Shown: positions 1-5,519 of the stretch, piece by piece | How positions within the stretch are numbered: position 1 is the stretch's first letter | Layout of the letters: each line of letters starts with the position of its first letter | Source of the DNA: Clostridiales bacterium | GTDB lineage: Bacteria; Bacillota; Clostridia; Christensenellales; Aristaeellaceae | Length of the DNA stretch: 5,519 nucleotides | Direction: 5' to 3' | Assembly: GCA_012512355.1 (NCBI GenBank) | Contig: JAAZEI010000342.1 | Coordinates: 1 to 5,519, forward strand | Notes under the pieces: generated by a model | Database searches by the model: none | Seen by the model: the letters and a program-made list of their open reading frames with translations, nothing else | Told to the model about the DNA's origin: nothing | Made by a program: the position numbers and the translations under genes

Positions 1-135
1 CCTTTAGACCTAGGTTTACAAGGTATTAATTCCAGTAGGAACAGTTATGTTTGTTCGAATATCACTCGTGGTTACGATGCAACCTTTTCAACTTCTATTA
101 CAGAAAATGCAGTTTACAAACAGAATGCATGTTAG
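1..135 (+). CDS. Probable C-terminal end of an unrecognised protein (partial at 5' end)
   Basis: Reading from base 1, frame 1 is open for 44 codons and stops at TAG 133-135. The start lies outside the window. The peptide is rich in Ser, Thr and Asn, has a Cys in the middle (SYVCSNITRGYD) and ends in QNAC. Codon use is mixed and resembles the AT-rich genes downstream. I do not recognise the family. A run of 44 open codons is not long enough to exclude chance, and frame 2 is also open across most of this stretch (8-190). If it is real, the gene ends 58 bases before the solute-binding protein gene and may belong to the same transcript, because no clear terminator separates them. Confidence 0.4.
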   Translation, partial: PLDLGLQGINSSRNSYVCSNITRGYDATFSTSITENAVYKQNAC

Positions 136-137
136 AT

Positions 138-166
138 TTGCACAATATTGTGATTTTATGTATTTT
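138..166 (+). promoter_or_regulatory. Palindrome (141-152) overlapping a weak promoter-like pair
   Basis: Bases 141-152 (CACAATATTGTG) form a perfect 12-base palindrome in the gap ahead of the binding-protein gene. This is the right place for a dimeric repressor or activator site. A weak promoter-like pair surrounds it: TTGCAC at 138-143 and TATTTT at 161-166, spaced 17 bases apart, with only 3/6 and 4/6 matches to consensus. The palindrome would overlap the -35 and spacer. As RNA it could form only a short A/U-rich hairpin and has no proper T tract, so I do not call it a terminator. Both the operator and promoter readings are inference. Confidence 0.22.
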
Positions 167-180
167 TATCTGGAGTCGTT

Positions 181-186
181 AGGAGG
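181..186 (+). promoter_or_regulatory. Strong ribosome-binding site for the binding-protein gene
   Basis: AGGAGG lies 7 bases before the ATG at 194. It is a full Shine-Dalgarno consensus at a good spacing and fixes the start of the solute-binding protein. Confidence 0.85.
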
Positions 187-193
187 TTGATGC

Positions 194-1507
194 ATGAGCC
201 GCTGTTTGCGTGGCATCATTTTACTCTGTGCACTGGGCTTGCTTTTGTTTTCGGTGCCAACATATGCTCAAACATCTCAAGTCGTGATCGCTGTCATCCA
301 TCCTGGTGATGCGATGAATCCAGTGATAGAAGAAGTATATTATAAAGCCAACCCAAATTCAGAAATTGTCTATGCGCTCTACGCTGAAGATCAGTTAAAA
401 ACGGCGCTTCTCTCGGGAAAGATCGACTTTGACCTGCTCATTCAACCAATTGAGCAAGTTCATTCATATGGTAAAGATGGGTATTTAGAAAATTTATATT
501 CAGTGATGGGATTTGCTCACTGGCCAGACGATTTTCTGGATATACAACACCAGATAGAGCTTGAAGGTTCACTGTATGGCCTGCCCGTAGCTGTTTATCA
601 AACCGTATGGTCTTGGAATGATGCGCTTGCACAGGCGACCGGGATTAAAAAACCCTCATTACCATGGACGTGGGATGATTATAAAGCCTTGTCTGAACTA
701 TTGCCGGTGGACATCAATATGGATGGAACGAAAGATGCATATCTGATGTATGGCCAAAAAACTCAAGATGCCGCTTTATCCAATGTGCAACTGGATAATT
801 TGTATACATACTTCCGTTCTTACCCAGGCGATTTTTCATCAGAGCGTTTTAGAAATCAATTAGACATTTTTGCAGGAATTGTGAATACTCCTTCGTTATT
901 GCCTATAGACACGGCTTCCCCACCTCTGTTCAATGATGCCCCGGCGGTGCTCATTACCTATTCCGGAGCCATTTCGCCTTTGCTAATGATGGATGGTCGA
1001 TATAGTGCAGGTTCTTTTTTGCCGCCACCCGTGTTTGAAGCGGATGATGTATTTTATTTGGGCAGCGCAAGTGTTTGTGCCATGATGAAAAACGCACCGC
1101 ATCGGGACGAAGCCCTTGCATTTCTAACTGCCATGCTTTCCCCCGAAGCGAAGAGCACTGCATACATTGGAAAGAATATGGTCGATTTAGTTTATAAACA
1201 AATGCCAAATTTGCTCTGGTCAGATGATTATAGCATCTATCAACCATCTTTTGCCGAGAAAAGCAACAACCGCTATATCGTCCCGAAGGGACGCGCCTTC
1301 AACGCTCGAAATTTTCCGTATACACAGGAACAATTTGATAGTGCGCAGGACTTTCGCAGCCTGTTGAAGGTGTCTTCATTATCAGTGGGAAGGCCCTTTT
1401 ACGATGCCGTAGTCAAACGCCTTGTGCCGTGGATAAATGGCGCAATTACCTTGGATGCAACTGTTCGGGGATTTGAGGAAGTTTATTCCATGATCGTTAC
1501 TGAGTAA
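194..1507 (+). CDS. ABC transporter extracellular solute-binding protein (family 1 type)
   Basis: This 437-residue secreted protein should capture a substrate outside the cell and deliver it to the two permeases encoded next. Residues 1-25 form a signal peptide: basic SRCLR, a hydrophobic core IILLCALGLLLF, and a signal peptidase I site after TYA (mature start near Gln26). No lipobox is visible; the Cys at 4 and 12 lack the usual Ala/Gly before Cys. Family-1 hallmarks are the LYGLPVAVY segment (about 128-135), WSWND (139-143), the PWTWDDY segment (157-163), and a C-terminal stretch EALAFLTAMLSPEAK typical of the helix near the end of MalE/UgpB-like proteins. Residues 173-181 (DINMDGTKD) match a DxNxDGxxD calcium-type loop seen in many of these proteins. 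Length is normal for the family. The substrate cannot be read from sequence; a sugar, oligosaccharide or glycerol-phosphate compound is likely from the class. The gene is followed after 8 bases by the first permease. Confidence 0.88.
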   Translation: MSRCLRGIILLCALGLLLFSVPTYAQTSQVVIAVIHPGDAMNPVIEEVYYKANPNSEIVYALYAEDQLKTALLSGKIDFDLLIQPIEQVHSYGKDGYLENLYSVMGFAHWPDDFLDIQHQIELEGSLYGLPVAVYQTVWSWNDALAQATGIKKPSLPWTWDDYKALSELLPVDINMDGTKDAYLMYGQKTQDAALSNVQLDNLYTYFRSYPGDFSSERFRNQLDIFAGIVNTPSLLPIDTASPPLFNDAPAVLITYSGAISPLLMMDGRYSAGSFLPPPVFEADDVFYLGSASVCAMMKNAPHRDEALAFLTAMLSPEAKSTAYIGKNMVDLVYKQMPNLLWSDDYSIYQPSFAEKSNNRYIVPKGRAFNARNFPYTQEQFDSAQDFRSLLKVSSLSVGRPFYDAVVKRLVPWINGAITLDATVRGFEEVYSMIVTE

Positions 1508-1515
1508 GTTTTGTT

Positions 1516-2460
1516 ATGCATATGAAAAACGATTTTTTAGAACCGAGTGTTTTGCATCAAGGTCAACAAGTCACAATAAGAAAAAAGAAAAGACGCTATT
1601 TTTCGAACAACTGCGCGGACAGGTGGTTATATCCCAAGAGGGATCTCCTTTACTTGGTTCCACAGTTGTCCGGGTTCTTGTTATTCTATGTGTATGCTTT
1701 CATTGTTGCATTGCGCTATTCCATGCTTGATAACAATGCGCGAATGGCATTTGTAGGAATCAAGCATTATATGGATGTGATAAACAATCCTTATTACCAG
1801 CTTGCTTTGATGAATACAATCAAGTTCAGTTTTTTATCCGTATTAATATCATTGGTAATTGGATATGTACTGGCGCTTTTAGTATTTTGGCATTCAGCTT
1901 TCAGATGGGTGACAAATCTTGGGATGCTTGCATTCTTTTTGCCTTCATCGGCATTGATGATGATTTGGCGGATCCTCATGAGTCAGCATGGCACAATCGC
2001 TAATGCCCTGTATGTGCTGTTGCCCAACGTATTTTCTTTGAACATGTGGCCGGAGTTTTCGCTCTATGCCTTTTTTATATGGCGATACTTGGGCGTCAGC
2101 ATTCTAATCTATTTAAGTGGATTATTTCGCATTGAATACCATATTATTGAGGCTGCCAGACTTGAAGGAGCAGGCAGCTGGCTGATATCTCGAAGCATAC
2201 TATTACCACTCTTGACACGTACAAGTATGTTTAATTTGGTATTTATGACAGTTTTTTCATTGCGGATGTTCCGTGAGGTCTATTTACTCTATGGTGCATA
2301 TCCTCCGCAAAACCTCTATTTTGTTCAACATTATTTAAGCAATCACTTTGCACGATTAAATTATCAACGATTATCTGCTGCTGCGGTTCTTTTAGCGGCC
2401 TTCTTGTCAATGCTTTTTATGCTGATAATTCACGCCTTTCAGAAGCGAGAACAGCTATGA
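1516..2460 (+). CDS. ABC transporter permease, MalF/UgpA type
   Basis: This 314-residue integral membrane protein is one half of the translocation channel of a binding-protein-dependent importer. About six hydrophobic segments are visible, near residues 44-66, 103-124, 133-153, 182-202, 235-255 and 286-307. The cytoplasmic EAA loop that docks on the ATPase is intact and matches consensus exactly: E212-A-A, G218, then I228-x-L-P231 (EAARLEGAG...ILLP). The N-terminal 43 residues are hydrophilic and basic (KKKRR at 23-27), consistent with a cytoplasmic tail ahead of the first membrane helix. The start is ATG 1516; a second ATG in frame two codons later (1522) is equally possible. Neither has a strong ribosome-binding site, so translation is probably coupled to the binding-protein gene, which ends 8 bases upstream. 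The last codons overlap the next permease by ATGA at 2457-2460. MalF-like rather than MalG-like is judged from gene order, length and the longer N-terminus. Confidence 0.88.
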   Translation: MHMKNDFLEPSVLHQGQQVTIRKKKRRYFSNNCADRWLYPKRDLLYLVPQLSGFLLFYVYAFIVALRYSMLDNNARMAFVGIKHYMDVINNPYYQLALMNTIKFSFLSVLISLVIGYVLALLVFWHSAFRWVTNLGMLAFFLPSSALMMIWRILMSQHGTIANALYVLLPNVFSLNMWPEFSLYAFFIWRYLGVSILIYLSGLFRIEYHIIEAARLEGAGSWLISRSILLPLLTRTSMFNLVFMTVFSLRMFREVYLLYGAYPPQNLYFVQHYLSNHFARLNYQRLSAAAVLLAAFLSMLFMLIIHAFQKREQL

Positions 2461-3278
2461 GATGGATGAAGCATGCTTTCATAAAAATTCTATTTGGATT
2501 CTACGCAGCCTTTATCCTCCTTCCAGTCGTTTTTATGTTTATGAACTCTTTGATGCCAAGTTGGATCATGACACCTGCCTATGTCAATGGGCAGACAACA
2601 AGGCTTGCTTTCATTCCAATGCCAATAACCCTATCCCAGTATAAGGAAGCCCTTTTGCTGGATAGCCAACTATTAGATGCATTTTGGAATGACTTGACAT
2701 GGTCAATTGTAAGCGCATCCTGCCAGGCTTTGTTCGCTTTGGCAGCAGGCTATGTGTTAGCGAAAGTATGTTTCATTGGAAGAAGGTTAATTCTGGTACT
2801 GTTTATTTTTACCATGCTAATGCCACTCCAGGTTTTGATTGTGCCACAGTATGTCATTGCACAACAATTCAACATTATTAACACACGATGGTCTCTTTAT
2901 TTACCAATTGTATTCGCGCCGTTTGGCAGTTTTCTTATGTGCCAGATGATAGCCCAACTACCTGAAGAAATGATTGAATACGCACGTTTGGAGGGAGCGG
3001 GGACAAGCACAATATTATACCAAATTGTTATGCCCTATGCTTTGCCAGGATTATGGCTTGTGTTCGTGTTTACGTTTGCTGAAGCATGGAACATGATTGA
3101 GCAACCACTCATTTTATTACGAGATTCAATTCAATACCCACTTTCGCTTTTGATACATATCCAAGGGCAGTTTTTACCACAGTATGTGCTGGTTGCAGCC
3201 CTCATCATGATGGCCCCAATCCTGTCTTTTCTGCTGTTTATGCGCAAGGGTGAATTAGGAGGATTAATCAACCTGTGA
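2457..3278 (+). CDS. ABC transporter permease, MalG/UgpE type
   Basis: This 273-residue membrane protein is the second half of the importer channel. It starts inside the stop codon of the previous gene (ATGA overlap), a sign of translational coupling and fixed stoichiometry. Hydrophobic segments are visible near 10-30, 82-104, 110-130, 147-166, 197-215 and 241-262. The EAA loop is conserved: E174-Y-A176, G180 and I190-x-M-P193, with ARLEGAG shared word for word with the first permease. The segment MLMPLQVLIVPQYV (120-133) is typical of MalG-like subunits, as is the short cytoplasmic N-terminus. The segment between the first two membrane helices (about 31-80) is a hydrophilic outer loop, also usual for this subfamily. 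The protein ends in GELGGLINL. Its final codons contain the AGGAGG (3257-3262) that serves the adaptor gene. Confidence 0.88.
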   Translation: MRWMKHAFIKILFGFYAAFILLPVVFMFMNSLMPSWIMTPAYVNGQTTRLAFIPMPITLSQYKEALLLDSQLLDAFWNDLTWSIVSASCQALFALAAGYVLAKVCFIGRRLILVLFIFTMLMPLQVLIVPQYVIAQQFNIINTRWSLYLPIVFAPFGSFLMCQMIAQLPEEMIEYARLEGAGTSTILYQIVMPYALPGLWLVFVFTFAEAWNMIEQPLILLRDSIQYPLSLLIHIQGQFLPQYVLVAALIMMAPILSFLLFMRKGELGGLINL

Positions 3279-4486
3279 AAAAGGAAATGCAGAACGATGC
3301 GCGCAAGTACGGTGTTAAACGCTGGGTTGCACTCATGCCACTTATATTGATAGCAGTTGTGACTTTGATTGGGAAAACGTATCGTTTCCATGCCTTGCCC
3401 AAAGTTAATGCAACTACACTGACCAGTGGCTCTTTCCCGGTGATGCTATCACTGGAGCAAGCACGGGTTATTTCGCAAGAGGTGATACCCATCATTATAC
3501 CAGATGCGATAGATGGTAAACTATCACCCACTTCTATATTTGTTAAAGAAGGTGCGATGGTTGTAAAAGGGCAGCCGTTACTAGCCTATCATCAGCAACA
3601 AGTGGATCAGTTATTGGTAGAAACAAAACTTTTGGTTATTGAAGCAAAGGAAGCAGTATATCAGTTTAAAATTGGGTTTGAGGACGCTACTGATCAGGCA
3701 AGCAAAGCCCTTGATGAAGCAACAAAAGAACTTGAAAGAGCAACAAGACAAAAGGATGATAAAAAAATATCAAGATTGCAAAAGGAATTTGGACAACGGC
3801 AACATGAGCTTGACATTTTAACGCAATATGGCTATTTCATGAACACAACTCTGCCGGCTTTGCAATGGCATTTAGATGTTGTGTTGCTGGCGCAGAAAGA
3901 ACTTGATCAGATTGTTGCGAATAACTATCAAATAACTGCTCCAATCGATGGATATGTGATGCAAAGGGATGATATATCCATCGGGTCTGGGCTGAGAACT
4001 GGAGCAGCAACCTTTCTGATTTTACCCAATCATGCTAAGTATGAAATTGAATTACCATTACCTGATCATCAAAAGATACTAGTCCCTTCATCCAATGCCC
4101 AACTTACGCTGTTTAATGAAGCGAATGCAAACGAAAAAACAACAGCAACTTTTATTGGGCAAAATGGGTCCAACTTGATCATGCGCCCTGATGGGGAAGG
4201 CTATATAGATTTTGCGAAACTGAAAGCATATAGTCTGCAGCTCAGCTCTCCTTTTTACCAGTTTATGGCACCTCAAGAAATCGTTGATGAAAATGGAATG
4301 GTTTATATGCTACATCCAACATCAGAGGAATACATCTATACCGTATCAAAGTTTCGTGTACAGAAAGAAAAGGGAAACGAGAGATACATCGTTTTATTAG
4401 GTGCTTTTCCCACTGATTCTATGTTTATTCTGTATCCAGATAACAACATTACAAGTGGAACGCAAGTGTTCTTGCAACCAGATTGA
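3275..4486 (+). CDS. HlyD/AcrA-type membrane-fusion (adaptor) protein
   Basis: This 403-residue protein belongs to the periplasmic-adaptor or membrane-fusion family. The start is GTG at 3275, overlapping the permease stop (GTGA). AGGAGG at 3257-3262 lies 12 bases upstream, rather long but usable; the next in-frame ATG (3287) would be 24 bases away. One membrane anchor is visible near 17-34 after a basic N-terminus. A lipoyl-like half domain follows (about 82-105, SIFVKEGAMVVKGQPLL), then a charged helical hairpin (about 108-215, heptad-like KALDEATKELERATRQ), then the second lipoyl half (about 219-250, ITAPIDGYVMQRDD...GAATFLIL). After that come beta-rich segments (about 255-300 and 350-402). 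The order is that of HlyD/MacA/YknX-like adaptors. These normally work with exporters such as MacB-type or RND pumps, but here the partners are importer permeases. Base composition is AT-rich like the rest of the operon. Function with this transporter is unknown; docking or tethering of the binding protein is inference. Confidence 0.82.
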   Translation: MKKEMQNDARKYGVKRWVALMPLILIAVVTLIGKTYRFHALPKVNATTLTSGSFPVMLSLEQARVISQEVIPIIIPDAIDGKLSPTSIFVKEGAMVVKGQPLLAYHQQQVDQLLVETKLLVIEAKEAVYQFKIGFEDATDQASKALDEATKELERATRQKDDKKISRLQKEFGQRQHELDILTQYGYFMNTTLPALQWHLDVVLLAQKELDQIVANNYQITAPIDGYVMQRDDISIGSGLRTGAATFLILPNHAKYEIELPLPDHQKILVPSSNAQLTLFNEANANEKTTATFIGQNGSNLIMRPDGEGYIDFAKLKAYSLQLSSPFYQFMAPQEIVDENGMVYMLHPTSEEYIYTVSKFRVQKEKGNERYIVLLGAFPTDSMFILYPDNNITSGTQVFLQPD

Positions 4487-4517
4487 CTTGCCTGAATGAT
4501 AACCCATGTCGTGGTGC

Positions 4518-4547
4518 TTGCGTTTTTCTTTGCGCCTCTGCTATACT
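4518..4547 (+). promoter_or_regulatory. proS promoter with extended -10
   Basis: TATACT at 4542-4547 is preceded by TG one base upstream (4539-4540), giving a TGnTATACT extended -10. TTGCGT at 4518-4523 is a weak -35 at 18-base spacing. Transcription would start near 4554, about 18 bases before the first helix of the T-box leader, which agrees well with the RNA architecture. The weak -35 is compensated by the extended -10. Confidence 0.65.
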
Positions 4548-4553
4548 GGCAAG

Positions 4554-4761
4554 CAATTGAACAGGCATTCCCGGGGATCAGGCGCCAAAGTAGCGAGCGC
4601 GGGCAGTGAAAGCGCGCACAGGCAGTCCGTCCCGCCCCGGTCGCCGCGGCCAATCCCCGCCGTATCCCGCGTTAAGGGCTCAAGCGGGCGCGAGAGCGCC
4701 AAGCAAGGTGGTACCGCGAAGGCAGCATGTCTCCGTCCTGGCAGCAGGGCGGTTTTATTTT
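4554..4761 (+). ncRNA. T-box riboswitch leader of proS (tRNA-Pro sensing)
   Basis: The hallmark T-box element AAGGTGGTACCGCG is at 4705-4718. Its TGGT (4709-4712) would pair with the ACCA end of uncharged tRNA, so an A discriminator base is expected, as in bacterial tRNA-Pro. Stem I can be drawn with a base helix CGGGGAT 4572-4578 / ATCCCCG 4653-4659, an upper helix GCGA 4593-4596 / TCGC 4641-4644, and GCGGG 4599-4603 / CCCGC 4631-4635. AGTA at 4589-4592 resembles the loop E half. CCA at 4650-4652, just before the base helix and followed by A, is the best candidate proline specifier codon; the usual GAA before it is not seen. Stem III is a perfect GGCGC-GAGA-GCGCC hairpin (4687-4700). The antiterminator would use AGG 4706-4708 with CCT 4737-4739, excluding the terminator. 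Uncharged tRNA-Pro should switch proS on. The start at 4554 is inferred from the promoter. Confidence 0.88.
4733..4761 (+). terminator. Intrinsic terminator of the T-box leader
   Basis: CCGTCCTG (4733-4740) pairs with CAGGGCGG (4745-4752) over 8 base pairs with one G-U wobble, around a GCAG loop, and is followed by TTTTATTTT (4753-4761). The 5' arm is shared with the 3' side of the antiterminator, so the two folds exclude each other. This is the off-state of the leader: with charged tRNA-Pro, transcription stops before proS. Confidence 0.87.
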
Positions 4762-4773
4762 GAAGGAGGATTT

Positions 4774-5519
4774 ATGGCAAAGCAATCAAAGCAGGAATTT
4801 GTGCAGCACATCACCCCAAGGGAGGAGAACTTCTCCCAGTGGTATACCGACGTCGTCAAAATGGGCGACCTGATGGACTATACGCCGGTGCGCGGCTGCA
4901 TGGCCTTAAAACCTTATGGCAACCGCATCTGGGAACTGATCCGCGAGGGGATGGACAAACGCTTTGTGGAAACAGGGCACGAGAATGTGTCCATGCCCAT
5001 GCTGATCCCGGAATCCCTGCTGCTGAAAGAAGCCGAGCACGTGGAAGGCTTCGCGCCGGAAGTGGCCTGGGTCACCCAGGGCGGCGGTGAAGTGCTGCCG
5101 GAGCGCCTGGCCATCCGCCCCACCAGTGAAACCATGTTCTGCACCATGTTTGCCCAGTGGGTGCAGTCCTGGCGTGACCTGCCCATGAAATACAACCAGT
5201 GGTGCTCGGTGATGCGCTGGGAAAAGACCACCCGGCCCTTCCTTCGCACGGCAGAGTTCTGGTGGCAGGAAGGCCACACCGTGCACGCCACGTCCGAGGA
5301 AGCGCAGGAGGAGACCCTGCTGATGCTGGAGGTCTACCGCGAATTTATTGAAGATGTGCTGTGCATCCCGCTGTTTGTGGGGCGCAAGTCCGACAAGGAG
5401 AAGTTTGCCGGCGCCAGGGCCACCTATTCCGTCGAGGCCATGATGCAAGACGGCAAGGCCCTGCAGGCGGGCACCACCCACAACTTCGGCACCAACTTCA
5501 CCGTGCCCTTTGAAGTCCA
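4774..5519 (+). CDS. proS: Prolyl-tRNA synthetase, N-terminal part (cut by window end)
   Basis: This cytoplasmic class II aminoacyl-tRNA synthetase charges tRNA-Pro with proline using ATP. The first 248 residues are present and the frame stays open to the window end. Class II landmarks are RPTSE (115-119), the motif 2 region with RWEKTTRPF (148-156) and RTAEFWWQEGH (158-168), and QAGTTHNFG (231-239). The direct run from RPTSE into motif 2, without the roughly 180-residue editing insertion of the E. coli-type enzyme, marks the shorter archaeal/eukaryote-like ProS form also found in many Firmicutes. Full length would be near 480 residues. ATG 4774 is chosen because AGGAGG at 4764-4769 sits 4 bases upstream and the N-terminus (MAKQSKQEFVQHITPREENF) matches the family. 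It is controlled by the T-box leader just before it. GC content is much higher than in the transporter operon. Confidence 0.96.
   Translation, partial: MAKQSKQEFVQHITPREENFSQWYTDVVKMGDLMDYTPVRGCMALKPYGNRIWELIREGMDKRFVETGHENVSMPMLIPESLLLKEAEHVEGFAPEVAWVTQGGGEVLPERLAIRPTSETMFCTMFAQWVQSWRDLPMKYNQWCSVMRWEKTTRPFLRTAEFWWQEGHTVHATSEEAQEETLLMLEVYREFIEDVLCIPLFVGRKSDKEKFAGARATYSVEAMMQDGKALQAGTTHNFGTNFTVPFEV

Noticed and set aside
113..118. TTTACA as a -35 element for the transporter operon
   Set aside because: No acceptable -10 is found at 16-18 bases downstream; the sequence there is ATTTGC-like.
47..190. A 47-codon open frame starting at ATG 47 and stopping 3 bases before the binding-protein ATG, possibly a leader peptide
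   Set aside because: It overlaps the frame 1 gene tail, has only a weak AGGA upstream and an odd Met- and Phe-rich composition. Its end runs through the ribosome-binding site of the next gene, and I see no feature supporting it beyond openness.
4460..4530. ACGCAAG (4460-4466) pairing with CTTGCGT (4517-4523) before a T-rich run, as a terminator of the transporter operon
   Set aside because: The loop would be 50 bases and the 5' arm lies inside the adaptor gene, where a tighter GCAAG-TGTT-CTTGC hairpin (4462-4475) competes. The T-rich run is also part of the proS promoter spacer. No convincing terminator of the operon was found.
4336..4653. A 105-codon open frame on the - strand
   Set aside because: It spans the end of the adaptor gene and the T-box leader on the wrong strand, and shows no recognisable domain.
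4506..4763. An 85-codon open frame on the + strand
   Set aside because: It lies across the proS promoter, T-box leader and terminator. Its bases are explained by RNA structure and the translation is Arg/Ser/Gly-rich without any domain.
4906..5481. A 191-codon open frame on the - strand
   Set aside because: It is a shadow of proS: GC-rich codons leave the opposite strand free of stops. The + strand frame has clear class II synthetase motifs.

Overview
The window looks like DNA from a Gram-positive, Firmicutes-type bacterium, most likely of clostridial type. The main reason is a T-box tRNA-sensing leader with an intrinsic terminator in front of a prolyl-tRNA synthetase gene. Strong AGGAGG ribosome-binding sites and the short form of ProS fit this. 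I cannot name a genus. All genes that can be supported lie on the + strand.

Region 1 (1-193) holds an open frame that is probably the 3' end of an unrecognised upstream gene (stop at 133-135). A spacer of about 58 bases follows, with a perfect 12-base palindrome and a strong ribosome-binding site.

Region 2 (194-4486) is a tight four-gene operon: a family-1-type extracellular solute-binding protein, two MalF/MalG-type ABC permeases, and a HlyD/AcrA-type membrane-fusion (adaptor) protein. The last three genes are joined by 4-base overlaps (ATGA, then GTGA). The first three genes are a standard binding-protein-dependent importer of the CUT1 (sugar/glycerol-phosphate/oligosaccharide) type, without an ATPase in view. 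The fourth belongs to a family normally found with exporters, so the combination is the most interesting point of the window. The binding protein also has a type I signal peptide and no lipobox, so it does not look lipid-anchored, which is unusual for a Gram-positive importer. The adaptor could be a membrane-anchored partner that holds or docks the binding protein, but this is inference.

Region 3 (4487-4773) is a regulatory intergenic region: an extended -10 promoter, a compact GC-rich T-box leader (Stem I base, GNRA-capped Stem III, the AAGGTGGTACCGCG element), a terminator hairpin with a T tract, then a ribosome-binding site. Uncharged tRNA-Pro should pair with the leader, favour the antiterminator and allow transcription of proS.

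Region 4 (4774-5519) is the first 248 codons of proS, cut by the window end. Base composition rises sharply near 4560: 60-base samples give 20/60 G+C in the adaptor gene (3601-3660) against 39/60 in the leader (4561-4620) and 37/60 in proS (5101-5160). The transporter operon may therefore have a different history from the housekeeping gene beside it.
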